Source: Cristatella mucedo
Lineage: Eukaryota; Bryozoa; Phylactolaemata; Cristatellidae
DNA length: 64,000 nucleotides
Direction of reading: 5' to 3'
Assembly (NCBI GenBank): GCA_009760855.2
Contig: WPIO01000109.1
Span: forward strand, 41,001 to 105,000
In this document: positions 1 to 10,750 of the stretch, piece by piece
Layout of the letters: every line of letters begins with the position of its first letter
How positions within the stretch are numbered: the stretch's first letter is position 1
The notes under the pieces: model-generated
The model's database searches: none
What the model was told of the DNA's origin: nothing
Seen by the model: the letters and a program-made list of their open reading frames with translations, nothing else
Translations under genes and position numbers: made by a program

Positions 1-256
1 AAGTGATGAACAAAGATTTAAAGGATAGATAGTCGTGGGCGATGAAGTCCGCTTGTTAGTAAGATGCATTATTAGCTGCTATTTTCACTCGTGCACACAG
101 TCGCATAAATTAAATAGAAAGAGAATGCTCTGCCCTGTCAGGGAAACATGAGCTTACCACCATAACTTAACATCCTTGCCTTAAATAATGCAAACCGTAC
201 GCAACTGCAATAGTTTGCATTGGGTATTTTGACATGGGTGCGACTTTTTCTTGTAG

Positions 257-692
257 ATGCTATCTTATCAGGATGTGGTGGTACCTTCACAGGTTCTGGA
301 ATTATCAAGCCACCAAGCTATCCTAATTCATATTCAAATCTTCTAAACTGTACATGGAGCGTCCAAGCTTTTCCTCCAGCAGAATCTTTCTGGAATTTGA
401 AGCTTTCGCCGCAGAGGCTTGCTGTGACGTTTTAAGTGTTTTCAACGACGGCTTTCAATTTAACCGGTACATAATCTCATTGCAAGAATTAATGAGCATT
501 CGAAGCTGTCAAAAAGTAAAGTTTCTTTGATTTTAGGTTGTCTTAAATTAGGGGTATACGATTCTAATAGGTTTTCAGGATCGAATCTACAACCAAGCTT
601 TATTCTTGGCAATAAAGCTACTCTTGTTTTCAACACGGATAGGGCTTTTGCGTTATGGGGATTCTTTATACGGTTTACTACGATTCTCGATG
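257..692 (+). pseudogene. CUB domain, two exon-like halves with a frame break
   Basis: CUB domains are extracellular beta-sandwich modules in proteases, receptors and matrix proteins. An acceptor (pyrimidine run then TTGTAG, ending at 256) opens a reading that gives CGGTFTGSG, PPSYPNSYSN and NCTWSV, the classic first half of a CUB domain. Near 376-380 the frame must shift by one base; the new frame continues with IFLEFEAF, CCDVLSVFNDG, the expected middle strands and second cysteine region. The last part (537-692) reads LQPSFILGNKATLVFNTDRA and GFFIRF, ending at a textbook donor GATG|GTAAGT. Both outer splice sites are phase 1, as is typical of CUB modules. A GT...AG pair at 516-536 would be a 21-nt intron, but its phases do not match, so a second indel is possible. 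It is either a decaying gene fragment or a real gene with assembly errors. Homology is clear; intactness is doubtful. Confidence 0.7.
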
Positions 693-1900
693 GTAAGTTT
701 GAGCTATTATAAAGCGATATTAAGAGAACATATTCATATTCGACTTTCTCCCGCACTTTCATGTAATATAAAATAGTATCCTAAATGACAGTAATGGACA
801 GTGATTTATTAATGCCTATAGTTGACTTTTTAGAGTAAATATTATTTCCGTAAACAAGGTCATTTAGGTTCTGTAGAGAGCAGCTCATCGCTCAAGCTGC
901 TCTTAAATACGCAACTACAGTGGATGGAAAGTGTCTTGTTATAGGTGGTGAGCCTTACAGTCTACAGAGAAGAAATGAATCAAGTGCTATTTATTAAGTT
1001 CAACTGTTTGGCGTTATCAGTAAGGCTCAGGGCCAAAGTGATAGAACAAATGCTGAAAATTTGGTAACGCAACCATTATTGGAGTAAGCCAGTTTGTGTG
1101 TCTAAAGCTTCGTTGTATTAGCTGTTCCGAATCTTAATTAGATGTTCATCATCCTTGAATTTCATCAGTTGTAAATATTTTGGTAGCATAATTAGCCAGT
1201 AGATAAATGGTAATGATATTGATAGTCTGCATTCTTCCTCTGACAACCTTTTTGTAAGCTCTAAAATGCTTAAGCTCTGGACCAGACTCTCTTAAGTTTC
1301 ATAAAGTTATCAATTTTAGCTCGCTATTGCTAATAAGAGTTTTCCTTGCCGTGGTTGGACATTTGATTCTGATTGGACTTTTTATTTTTACTCCACTTGC
1401 TCATTTCGTGTGCGAAAGCTATCCTCTGGATGCAAAAATACGAAAACCAGCAGCCGTTCCGACCGTGAATTATAATTAGATACTGCAATCAGTTGCCTGC
1501 AACCTAAATTATGTAAGTTTTTAATTGACCTGCAATCTTTGACAACTATCATACTTACTACCATCTGTCTTGACTTGCTCTATCCTACTGCAAAAAAGAG
1601 AAACTTCCAGTTCCGCCTGAAGTAAAAGACTTCATATATATATATATATATACAAATGTGAGTCCGAATCTGGATAAGCAGAGTTTAGTCAGCTTGATGT
1701 CGGCCCACGCTTTAAATAGTGACGCAACTCGAAAGGCCATAAATAATTAGCTGGGCTAAACTCAGCTACTTTGATGCTTCTAGCTATGTACTCCAAACGC
1801 TACTGTACAGTTAAAATGTATGCCAATATCAGCTGATCGATTGAGTTTGGATTTTTTAAGCCTTAAATTTTTCTTTTAAATGTTTTCCATTAAAATAGCT
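693..1900. other. No recognisable gene; possible intron of the CUB gene
   Basis: AT-rich unique-looking DNA with a short TA run near 1634-1651. If the CUB donor at 693 is used, this is intron. I see no further CUB exon here. Confidence 0.4.
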
Positions 1901-1911
1901 AAGGTAAGTAC

Positions 1912-2068
1912 TCGTGCACACACACTCGTGCACCTAAAAGTAAATGCAAACACTAACACACACTCGCACAGACACATAAACACTCACACACATATATGCA
2001 AACGCTCAAGCACACAGACCTACACGCCCACCCACTTATACAGACGCACACACACACCCACACACAAT
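1912..2068. repeat. Degenerate CA-rich microsatellite
   Basis: Impure (CA)n with interspersed CTC and TATA units. The His/Thr-rich reading frames across it are compositional artefacts. Confidence 0.8.
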
Positions 2069-2097
2069 AACTGCTGCTCATAGGACACCCTAAGCGT

Positions 2098-2945
2098 GTG
2101 GCTGGATTAAAAGGCTTTGCTGTTCTAATAGGTGATGCCATTGTGCGACCTTCACCACGTGCTCGTAATTTAGATGTCGTGTTCGACAACTGCCTCAATT
2201 TCAAAAGCTTCATTTTGATGACTGCCTCGACAGCTAGCCTTCACATCCGATCCCTATCCAAGATAAGGAGCTGTCTCCCAACAGTGGCCTGTAAAAGAAA
2301 TTTACCTAGCTCTTTAGTTCTGTCTCGGCTTGATTATTGTAATTCCCTTTTGGGTGGGCTACCAAAGAAAGCTATTATGCCACTACAGCGGACTATGAAT
2401 AAGTCTGCAAGGCTTGTCTTCATGTCCCAGCGGTTTGAGCACGTGCCACCTTTGCTGAAAGAGCTAGGATGTTGCCAGTTGAGCAAAGAATACAGAGCAA
2501 AGTTCTTACGCTGACCCATAAGGCCCGCCACGGCTTGGCTCCTTTGTACCTAGCTGAACTGCTGCATCAGTTTCAGCCTGTTCGCGCCCTCAGGTCCTGT
2601 GTGGACAATAGCTGTCCCATTACTCAGCTTAAAGACAGTTGGCGACAGAAGCTTTAGCTCTGCACGTCCTAGGCTGTGGAACTCGCTTCCACAATTCTTA
2701 CGGAACGACAACTACTCTTCAACTGCCGACAATGGCACATCTTTGTCAGCAGTCCTGAGCTGCTACTCCTATGCTACTCACTACCTCAACTGCTGTCCTG
2801 ACTGTGCTAAGCTTCCCACTTTCTCTTTGTTTCGCGAGCCGAAGTGTGTTTGCTACCGAATGCGTACCGAAAGCCACTTAGGCTGTGAGTGCGCTATACA
2901 AAACAGTCCTGCATAACACCCACATGGTCTGTATGGCTTTGTGGA
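2098..2945 (+). mobile_element. LINE-A (CR1/L2-like) 3' fragment
   Basis: C-terminal part of a non-LTR retrotransposon reverse transcriptase followed by its 3' region. The conceptual peptide has the CR1/L2 landmarks LSRLDYCNSLLGGLP, LPVEQRIQSKVLTLTHKARH, GLAP-YLAELL and GDRSFSSARPRLWNSLPQF, spread over three frames, so at least two frameshifts are present. The 3' part ends near CATAACACCCACATGGTCTG, shared with the copies at 12305 and 14500. It is 5'-truncated upstream of the catalytic YxDD region and cannot be active. Confidence 0.85.
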
Positions 2946-3084
2946 GAGACAGACGGAGATACAATACCTTATATTAAATATATATGTATATATATATGTC
3001 TACAAAGGAAACCATGAAAGTCCGTCATTCCGTCTGTCTAGAATCTAAATGACGTACATCCATCACGCCGTGAGAAGGCTAATC

Positions 3085-3142
<58 letters not shown>

Positions 3143-3203
3143 ATATATATAATTTATATATATATAATTTTTATATATATAATTTATATATATATATATA
3201 ATT
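3085..3203. repeat. (TA)n microsatellite with AATT interruptions
   Basis: About 50 bp of pure TA, then repeated TATATATATAATTT blocks. It abuts the 3' end of the S1 SINE copy on its right, as several AT tracts in this window do. Confidence 0.9.
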
Positions 3204-3330
3204 TATTTGTATAGCGCACCAAGAGAACCTAATCTCTATTCAAGCACTTCTCATTTGACTCTGGGCTCGAGCGCACGACCTCAGCCAGACGTGGTCGGGG
3301 CGAGCACCTTAACTACTGGACCAAACCAGG
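3201..3330 (-). mobile_element. S1 short SINE (tRNA-derived), minus strand
   Basis: On the minus strand it starts with a tRNA-like A box (GGTCCAGTAGTTAAGGTGCT), has a B box (GTGCGCTCGAGCCC) and ends in the S1 tail AGAGATTAGGTTCTCTTGG followed by GCGCTATACAAAT. Non-autonomous, transcribed by RNA polymerase III. The clearest siblings are at 10751-10885 and 49943-50075. Confidence 0.8.
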
Positions 3331-3390
3331 GTTTTCCATGACGGAACTTGTATGACTCACCTTAAATTATCCTTTGAATATATTTAATAC

Positions 3391-3490
3391 ATGAATAGCC
3401 CAGCCTGTGTGTTTACCCTTTCATACACCCGCAAACACACACAAACTCAAGCACGCATCCACGCACGCACATGCCAACACAAATACACAT
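3391..3490. repeat. Degenerate CA-rich stretch
   Basis: Impure CA/CGCA repeats with no coding support. Confidence 0.5.
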
Positions 3491-3539
3491 ATGTCATTAA
3501 CCTCAGGCCATATCCTAGCGCCTTTCCAAAAGACTGTAG

Positions 3540-4142
3540 TCAAGCCACTACAAAAATAGCAACACCAGACCAGGAGAATTTGAGCGATTTTCACCAGTCT
3601 CCCTTCTACCGTTAATATCAATGACACTGAAACGAGTCGTGGAAGACCAGCTGAACTCAAACACTGTAACTTCCAAAAGCTGCTATTAAGTTCCAGTATG
3701 ATTTTTTAGCACAAATCACTCCAAAGAGTCCGCATTGCTTCTGGTGTATAACGACCTACATAGAAATTCAGAGTTTGGTACGCAGTCTTTCATTTTTTGC
3801 TCGATCCTTTGGCCGCCTTTGCTGCAACCAGTAACCATGTCCTAGTTGAGCGCTTCTCATCGCGCTTGGGCATTGTTGTCACTGAACTGCAATGGTTCAG
3901 GTAATATCTCAGTAGGATAGTCCAGAGGAGTAATGTGAATAGAGAAACATCATCAGAGGAGCCTCTGAAGTATAAGGCAAGTCGGGGATCGGGGCGTGGT
4001 CCAGTTATTTTCACAGTTAACACACTCCCTTTTGCCGATTTGATTGTCACGCAAAATCTAGGTTCTCACTTTTGTGCAGATGCGACTCAGTGGTACTGTG
4101 TTCTGAATCCTTTCTGCCCTCCGGCATGTCAAATTCTCTCAA
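3540..4142 (+). mobile_element. LINE-B (CR1/L2-like) reverse transcriptase relic
   Basis: Translated pieces in several frames match successive RT blocks: FSPVSLLPLISMTLKRVVED (finger/palm), then LVERFSSRLGI, then LPFADLIVTQNLGSHF followed by CADATQ, where a functional copy has a YxDD catalytic motif (the copy at 56725-57945 has YVDD). Stops and frameshifts are frequent. The element continues after an inserted antisense LINE-B tail, at 4391-4610. Inactive and old. Confidence 0.75.
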
Positions 4143-4390
4143 CTCCCTAAATAATAATAAACTATACAAAGTGATCTCAGAGAGCCCCATCTCTCTCTAG
4201 GCGCTTTCCATTTGCTGCTTTTAAAACATGTTCGAATGGTGAGTGGTATCATATTTGATAAGCAACATTAACAACATGGTTAGGGGTGACATGCATATGG
4301 TCAGCATGCAAGTGTGCTTAGTGTCGGCGAGCACAGTGTCCGTACATTTAAGCCCATTTAGGAAGAATCCCAGGGACCCTCTAAATGCTG
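4143..4390 (-). mobile_element. LINE-B 3' tail inserted into another LINE-B
   Basis: Reverse complement of the LINE-B 3' untranslated region: starts with an (AAT)n run, then the diagnostic TCTCTCTAGGCGCTTT, TTAGGGGTGACATGCATATG and GTCAGCATGCAAGTGT. It interrupts the + strand LINE-B reading frame, which resumes immediately after it. Confidence 0.75.
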
Positions 4391-4610
4391 TCTGTATTTG
4401 ACATTCGCATTTGGATGGCTGAAAACTTTCTTAAATTGAATTATGATAAAAACCACTTTGGCCCGTACATTTGTGATATCCGTCTCAACTTCTGTATCTC
4501 TTTGGGTGCTGGTCTAGCGGCTTGTGCAATCAGGCAGTCAGAGCTAGTGCAAAACTCTGCAGTTAGGCTTGTCTGCCTGTAAGTGTCACAGTTACCTAAT
4601 CACACCACTT
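4391..4610 (+). mobile_element. LINE-B RT relic, continuation after nested insertion
   Basis: Encodes DIRIWMAENFLKLNYDKN, then AACAIRQSELVQNSAVRLVC, which in the copy at 56725-57945 lie directly downstream of the catalytic block. The joint with 3540-4142 lacks only a few codons. Confidence 0.75.
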
Positions 4611-4619
4611 ACATAAATA

Positions 4620-4734
4620 AATAAATCCTAGCTGATTAAACAGCCTCTTTTTGAATAGCGACAGAAAAGCCTTTACGGCTATCACCACCGCTTGCAGTGG
4701 CGATACAGGATTGCCCACCCCAGGAATCGAACCC
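4620..4734 (-). mobile_element. S2 SINE (tRNA-derived), 5'-truncated at the B box
   Basis: Reads on the minus strand from a B box (GGGTTCGATTCC) through the family body (CGCCACTGCAAGCGGTGGTG, AGCCGTAAAGGCTTTTCTGT) to the tail AAAGAGGCTGTTTAATCAGC. The tRNA-like head upstream of the B box is replaced by a TA run. Confidence 0.8.
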
Positions 4735-4737
4735 ATA

Positions 4738-4778
<41 letters not shown>
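4735..4778. repeat. (TA)n followed by (AAT)n
   Basis: The AAT part is the poly-TTA tail of the LINE-B fragment to its right; the TA part lies at the broken SINE head. Confidence 0.85.
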
Positions 4779-4905
4779 GATAATTCACTTGATAAAGCGC
4801 CCTCAGAGAACTTAATCTCTCTCTAGGCGCTTTACATTTGCTGCAAAGTGAAATGCAATTGAATGGTAAGTAAAATCATGCTTGAAAAACAAACAAAATG
4901 AATAT
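4757..4905 (-). mobile_element. LINE-B 3' tail fragment
   Basis: (AAT)n, then TTGATAAAGCGCCCTCAGAG, TCTCTCTCTAGGCGCTTTAC and part of the 3' UTR. This is a very short 5'-truncated insertion, typical of target-primed reverse transcription. Confidence 0.8.
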
Positions 4906-4990
4906 TATATATATATTTGTGTGAGTGTGTGTGTGTCTGTGTGTGTATGTATGTGTGTGTATCTGTGTGTGCGTGTGTAGGTACATATTT
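4906..4990. repeat. (TG)n-rich microsatellite
   Basis: Impure TG/TGTATG tract. Confidence 0.8.
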
Positions 4991-7120
4991 ACATGCACAT
5001 GTTGATAATTTATTGAACTCTTGATTGTGTTGGTATAGTGCTATGTGCCTTTATTTCAATACAGGGAAGATTCTCTTAAGACCATCTCAAGTCGTACCTC
5101 CCTACTTCAAGCTTCGACTTTCACTGTTTCACTCTATCATGGACTTTCCAATAAATGTACATTCATTGCAAAGTTAATCAAGATAGTGAAAATGATACTG
5201 CTCTTGCTCAATAGTTTGGTGGAATGATACATTCCTCCAATAAAATAAAGTTAAAATTTATGTATACATGGAATGCGAAAGAAGACGACGGCTCACACGC
5301 TAAAGATACCGCACCACCTGAAGACTGCCCTACTAAATTCTTGCCTTCGAGTAGAAGTAGTCTTTTTATTTTTTGCTCTATATTACACTCATTTATCTTC
5401 ATAGTTTCCTCATCGAGCACGTTGCACTATTTTCATTGATTTGTGGCTGCGTGTAAGAATTGTGTGTGCGTAATTAAATGTACAATAATAATTATATGAT
5501 CCGTGTTGCGGCGAATATGCCTTATTTTCACTTATTTTGTCTAATATATTGTGGGAAACAAGTGTGATGGTGACTAAAAGGGTTATACTTCACATCCAGA
5601 GAGCTGGCGACGGAGACGCTAGCGACAGATTAGCGTAGCTGTATTTTCGCTCTACCTGTTGGTGCCATATTTGACCAGACAGAAGATCTGCGACTTGTTA
5701 GGCACAGAAGTTAGCATAGCCGTTGCAAACGTGTTTAGCGACTATGATGTGGCGCTTATGCATTTTGGTGACGTTTCCTAGCAGAAAGTAGGCCGGTTTA
5801 ATCGCGGAGTTGGTTGATGCGGTCATTTGCTCGAAGGCACTTTGCGGCAGGACAACCAGAGCGTCCCCTTTCACGCACTTTCGGCCGCGCTTACACTGGA
5901 TTCACGTGGTCAAGAGGTCGGCTAAAGGCTACGCTTTAAGCAAGTCATTCTTTGAGAGTGAAAGAACCTGGCTGACAGTCGACCGATCGAACGTTCTCAT
6001 CAAAAGTCCGACGGTTTTCTGATCGTTGAGCCGCTCTGAACTCACTATCTACACCAAATCATACCGGGCACGATATCTAAGACGTGCTGATCCCAGATTG
6101 TAGAGCGGGAATGTTGCTCACATGGGAATGCGGCATCAGATCAAAATTTGGGGTGAATTTAGTGGCCAAAGAAGGATGCTCACCGCACAATGTAAAGTTG
6201 GTCGACGTCGTGTCAAACAGGTCGATAAGAGATTGCTTTCCATTGTGCAGGCGCTCCACGGAAGCCAAGCAGCCGTATGGTCGAAGGAACTCGAGAGCCG
6301 CTTTCGCAGCGTTCACTCGTATTTTAATTACAAAAGTTGCGTCGAACAACTTACTTGTCTCGTTCAGTCGACTATTTATAGTGCACGGAGTTGAAGGGAC
6401 TTGAATAGAGCGCCAAAAAAAGGTTCGATCACTTTTTGCAATTCAAACTGTCGGCATACCATTGCAAGAATCCAGTAATGTCGAGGGTCTCGATGTGCCA
6501 AATAGACGCCTAAGGAACGTAGCTGTCTTGCGTATATCGGATGGTGGATTTGAAGCTGTAGGGTATATCGACTGCCATGCAGGGTGGCCACTCTCCTGCA
6601 ATTGACAGCTCTGAAAACGAAACGCCACGCATAAGCTTGCGATCCGTGAGAGGGTTCTTAGCAAGTCATGCCATTTACTTCCTCCTAGTGGCTACGGTCT
6701 ACATATGTTCTGCCGCTAAGCAGACGACTCTAGAACACCTGATCGGAAACCTGCGACCGCTCGCATAGAATACTGCCACCCTTCTTTTATCTTGGTTAAT
6801 CCTTTGGAGACTGTACCACGATAAGTGAATGCCGACGAATTGGGATTCTTTATACGAAAATAAAAAACTGCAGTTAGAGCTGAGAAAATATGTTCAAGAT
6901 ATTTCACATACGACTTTTATGAACTTGCCCTAAACCTGAATTGTTTAGCTCTGCCAGCATTTACCTGAGCGTCCGCAGCAACTCGGGGAGTTGGATTAAT
7001 CGTTTAATTTACTGTTATTCTGTCAAAACCTATGCCTTTATAATTAGCGAAAAGGATCCGCACCACTTAGTCTACACTGTCAAATCGAGGTAAATAAAAC
7101 GCAGTAAACTCCTCCGGGAT
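4991..7120. other. Long stretch without a recognised gene
   Basis: No family-level match from 4991 to about 6075. On the minus strand 6077-6349 and 6376-6664 hold open frames of moderate length that might be relics of a retroelement polyprotein (a PPSDIRK...FL stretch vaguely recalls a Ty3-type RT connection region), but I cannot establish this by eye. No splice-site-bounded exon was convincing. Confidence 0.35.
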
Positions 7121-7296
7121 AGCAATACTGATGGCACACTAGGTAAGGCGGTTGCTTTCAAGACCTCGGTCCCGAGGTCATGGGTTCGATTCCTGCTGTG
7201 GGTGATTCTTTATCGCCACTGCAAGCGGTGGTGATAGCGGTAAAGGCTCTTCTGTTGCTATACAAAAAGAGGCTGTTTAATCAGCTAGGATGACAG
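7121..7296 (+). mobile_element. S2 SINE, nearly full length
   Basis: tRNA-like head (GGCACACTAGGTAAGGCGG A-box region; B box GGGTTCGATTCC), body CGCCACTGCAAGCGGTGGTG, tail AAAGAGGCTGTTTAATCAGC. One of the best-preserved S2 copies, with only a few differences from 32168-32342. Confidence 0.85.
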
Positions 7297-8039
7297 TATC
7301 TAACTGATTTGACATAGTGGCTTTTTTAAAAATACCAAATCCAATTAAACTTGCTAAGAAATACTTTCTGGCCCTATTCATGAGCTACGCATTTACCTAA
7401 AAATGGAAAAGAAACGTGGAGCGTTTCTTGTAGCCGCTATTCAGCGAGAGCTGCGAAAATGAGCGGACAAATTTGAGAGAGAGTTGAAATTGAGAGCGAG
7501 AACTCTTGTCGCGTCTCGTCTCGCTAATAATCCGCGATATACTTGATTACTCTTTGTGGTTCGCTTTCATTAAAACCGAATAGCGAAGATTTTAAATTAC
7601 ATTTTGGCGTAGGTACACAGCTCAGCATCACGCAACTACTGAGGCAGAGTAGCGCTCGCTTGAGTTTTTTTTACTCTCCGGAACACGCGAAAGTCGTGCA
7701 GTTGCGGCAGACGGTAATTGCTGCAGCTCCGCAACATATTTTCAAATGTGACCACGCGAATTTGGTCTCGCAGTACATCGGGATTCGGCTCGAGCACGGA
7801 ACTGCAAATCGCCAGCGGCCGATGCTTTAGGGACCTACATTGAATGCCAAAGGAATAGTAGCCCATAGCTAGCTCGATCTGCCGGCTACATCGACCTGCA
7901 ACGGTCGTCGACGGTCGTATGTCCGCGGGATCAACGTGGCAACGCGAGCCTAGCTGCCCCGTGCGCATTTGCAATTGGGATCCAAAAATGTTGACAGTAA
8001 GTTACTTTAATGAATAAATATAATGCATTTGTATCCGTG
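7297..8039. other. No recognised gene
   Basis: Contains overlapping open frames on both strands (7543-7830 +, 7636-7974 -) of about 95-112 codons with no domain I recognise. One may be a relic of a mobile element. Confidence 0.3.
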
Positions 8040-8330
8040 CTCTTTAAAGGAGCTGGTAAGAAAACATGACTAAATGATTAGCGATAACATTCGCTATGTC
8101 ATCAAGCATGACAGTGTTAGATGTGACATGTACAGGGTCAACGTCTACATATGGTTAGTAGCTGCAGGCGTGGTGTCAGCGAGCGTTGCCACACAGGTTT
8201 AGCATCACAAGGGCTCACTAAATGCTGTCTTACACAAGTATGTTTCGTGCTTCTTTTAAAATGCGGTCAATTAAAAGAATTTCGTGACGTCGCTTGCTAG
8301 TGAGCTACAGGCTTTAAGACTTTTTCCATT
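8040..8330 (-). mobile_element. Degenerate LINE-B 3' UTR
   Basis: Reverse complement of the LINE-B end: CATGACAGTGTTAGATGTGA, TGACATGTACAGGGTCAACG, GGGCTCACTAAATGCTGTCT. Many substitutions relative to younger copies, so an old insertion. Confidence 0.65.
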
Positions 8331-8789
8331 TCGTTACTACCGTCAAGGTTTGCAAAGCCATTTAAAATAAAAGGTCTTGCAACGAGCATTCAATCGAGGG
8401 CGTTCGCCTGTTGAATGCTTAGAGGAACCACATTGGTAACTGCTGTTTCGAAACGGCTCCAGTGCATTTGTGAAAAAAAACCGTCCGCTTAATGGAAGCA
8501 GGCGGCGATGAAACACGTTTCGTCTGTAAGCGCGAATAGAGGCACTCCTACGAATTCTCTGCAGCCCGCTAGGATCCTGCTGCCACCGGGTACCGTTCTT
8601 GGAGGCTATATTCTAAAATTTGACTCAGTTTTTGGCAGGCGCTATTCAGGTTTCAGTTGTATCCCTGCTCCGGGAAAGCTGTGGTTAAGGTTTCGCCGTG
8701 TGTCTTGGCTGCCTTTTAGTAGACGACTCGCTTATGTCTCGGCGCTCAAGCTAGGCGTCGCTCCTACCGCTGCGATGCATGCTGGTAGT

Positions 8790-9017
8790 GTAGTTATTTT
8801 AGGATTATGACACTGTCGTTGGATTATGGGCTATTGGGGTTTAAGACAGTGGTATATAAGTAACGGGCAGCAAAGGGCCTGGGAGCCAGTTCGAGGACGC
8901 CGGGCGGGCAGTCTCGTACTGGCCCGCTGCGGCGTCCCTGTGAGCAGAAGTCTTTGAGCCCGCTTCAGTGTTCTGTGCGTTATCGCGTACCTGCCGCTTA
9001 GAGAATGTCAAACTACA
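8790..9017 (+). repeat. Left terminal repeat of a short LTR-type element
   Basis: Direct repeat of 10395-10627: both contain ATTATGACACTGTCGTTGGA, a TATATAA-like box, ACGGGC(A/G)GCAAAGGGCC, a conserved GAGGACGCCGG and end ...TCAAACTACA. The first ~75 bp of the right copy are not recognisable here, so the left copy is truncated or diverged at its 5' edge. Confidence 0.7.
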
Positions 9018-9057
9018 AGCTATTTCGGCAGACGTAGCAGAGTGGCCCACGCCAGAG

Positions 9058-9321
9058 ATGATGCTGGAATACTACTAGGTCGATGATGACTTTGTAAGCT
9101 GGGTGCTCGACTCGGAGCGAAGACTTAATGAAAGAGGTGTCGATCCAGCTTTGCGGCACATTTACATAATTGTGTTCCTGGCAGGCGGTGCATTAACGTT
9201 TGCTGTGACCTTACCTGATTCGCTGCAAGAGGACTACGCCCAGCTGCGTGCAACACTTGCGGAGGTGTTTGCATGCCCTGAAGGTGAGGATGGGCTACGG
9301 CGGTCGGACTTTGCAGAGTGA
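9058..9321 (+). pseudogene. Gag-like capsid fragment of the LTR-type element
   Basis: Starts at an ATG 41 bp after the left repeat. After a premature TAG at 9076-9078 it reads WVLDSERRLNERG, then LAGGALTFAVTLPDSLQEDY and LRATLAEVFACPEGE. The pattern of aromatic/acidic helix, L-G-A helix, DY..L...L..F resembles Ty3/gypsy-type capsid domains (structural protein packaging element RNA). The stop, the small size and the frame changes afterwards say it is not intact. Assignment is by pattern only. Confidence 0.45.
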
Positions 9322-9696
9322 CAGGAAAGTGGAGGCGATAGAGCAGAGGCAGCTGAAGGTGGATGGCGGTAAAGCGCGGCTGCTGCACTCGGATTTGGTA
9401 AATGCAGGTCGAACTAAGGAGGCGGAGAAGAGTGACCAGTAACGGCAGCAGCAATCGCCAACGGTGTGCCGGGCGACGAAGGCAGAGCCAGGAAAGATGG
9501 CGGTCGAGCCCACAGAGGTGGCGTCCAAGAGCGAGGTTGAGGCATCCGGCACAGAGACGGCAGCGTCCGGAAGAGAGACGGCTGCTTTTTCCAGATAAGG
9601 GGCTCTGTCTGCCAGAGAGGAGGCTCTGTCCGATAGAGAGGTGGCGGCGGCTGGAAAGAGAGCGAGACAGCGCCGGTAGCCAGCGAGTCGTCGCAA

Positions 9697-10068
9697 ATGG
9701 TCTCGGAGGCGACGGCGGCATTGAGCGAAGAGCTAGCGTCGGCTGAAGTGTGTGAAGAGCCCGCTAAGGAGGCGCGCGAGACGCTTGCCGAGAAGGCGCG
9801 CGAGACGCTTGCCGAGCTGTCGGAGGCGAAGACCGAGGAGTGGCAGCAACAGATGGTCGCGCACATTGTGGTCGCCTCGGTTTCCGAACTGCTGGTGGCG
9901 GAGACGCGCGAGGGGCCAGCAGAAGACGTGAGCGAGACGCCCGTCGAGGAGGCGCGACAGATGCACGCCGAGAGCCTGAGAGCGATGGCGCAGGAGTGGC
10001 CGACGGAGCGTCTAAAGGCAGCCGCACAGGAGCCGAGGCTCGAGCCATCTGCCTCACGAGCGACATGA
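9697..10068 (+). CDS. Ala/Glu-rich open frame inside the LTR-type element
   Basis: 123 codons, strongly acidic, with a duplicated motif (EARETLAEKARETLAELSEA near residues 26-45) that predicts helix or coiled coil. It has no cysteine knuckle, protease or RT motif. It may be the C-terminal part of the Gag-like product after frameshifts between 9321 and 9697, or a fortuitous frame in GC-rich repeats. Function not assignable. Confidence 0.3.
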   Translation: MVSEATAALSEELASAEVCEEPAKEARETLAEKARETLAELSEAKTEEWQQQMVAHIVVASVSELLVAETREGPAEDVSETPVEEARQMHAESLRAMAQEWPTERLKAAAQEPRLEPSASRAT

Positions 10069-10321
10069 GAGGTGACACCGGTTGCAGTCCAGAAGACAGC
10101 GGTCGGCGTTAGGGCGAATTCCTGGAAGCCCCGAGAGGTGGCATAGATTGATCTTGCATTGGAGACTGCCGCGGTGCAGTGAAAGGCTGTATGGCTCGGC
10201 GATGCGGCAAAGCTCGTGCCGTACATAGCCGGAAGGTTAGCAAAGGCCGTGCTTTTACTTGCCTCCTTCGAGCGGCCGTTACCTAGCCTCGTGCTAGAAG
10301 AGAAGGAAGTTCAGGGCGGGA

Positions 10322-10627
10322 TGTATTATTATTATTGCGTTGTTGTAATGCCCTGTTCTGCTTTTGCCCTATTTGATCTTGAGATCGAGTGGGAACGTGG
10401 CTATTTCGAGATTATGACACTGTCGTTGGATTATGGGCTGTTGCGATTTAATACAGTACTATATAATTAACGGGCGGCAAAGGGCCGAGGAGCTAGATCG
10501 AGGACGCCGGACGGCAGTCGCGTACTGGCCCAAGCTGCGGCGTCTGTGTGTATAAACGTCTTCAAGAGCCCCCTTCGGCGTTCTGCGTGGTATAGCATAC
10601 CTGTCGCTTGGAGAATTTCAAACTACA
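10322..10627 (+). repeat. Right terminal repeat of the LTR-type element
   Basis: Begins TGTATTATTATT after a purine-rich tract and ends CTACA, giving TG...CA ends. Contains a TATATAA-like sequence at 10470-10476. Shares about 220 bp with 8790-9017. Confidence 0.65.
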
Positions 10628-10750
10628 GTCAGATGTTTCCGCCGGACTTTCAGCTTAACTTGGGCGGCTTAACATTGCCCGCTGCTCCGCTTTCCCGCAG
10701 CGTCGGTCTGTAGGCGACCTTTTGAATAGTTTGCCAATTAGCGAATGTAA

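Larger units (their letters stand above)
9018..10321 (+). mobile_element. Internal region of a short LTR-type retroelement
   Basis: About 1.3 kb between two direct terminal repeats. It holds a Gag-like frame and an Ala/Glu/Arg-rich coding-like segment but has no room for reverse transcriptase or integrase, so the element would depend on another element for replication. A purine-rich stretch (AGAAGGAAGTTCAGGGCGGG) directly precedes the right repeat, as a polypurine tract does. Confidence 0.55.

Noticed and set aside
6077-6664. Minus-strand retroelement polyprotein
   Set aside because: Only a vague resemblance to an RT connection region in broken frames; not strong enough to annotate as an element without a search.
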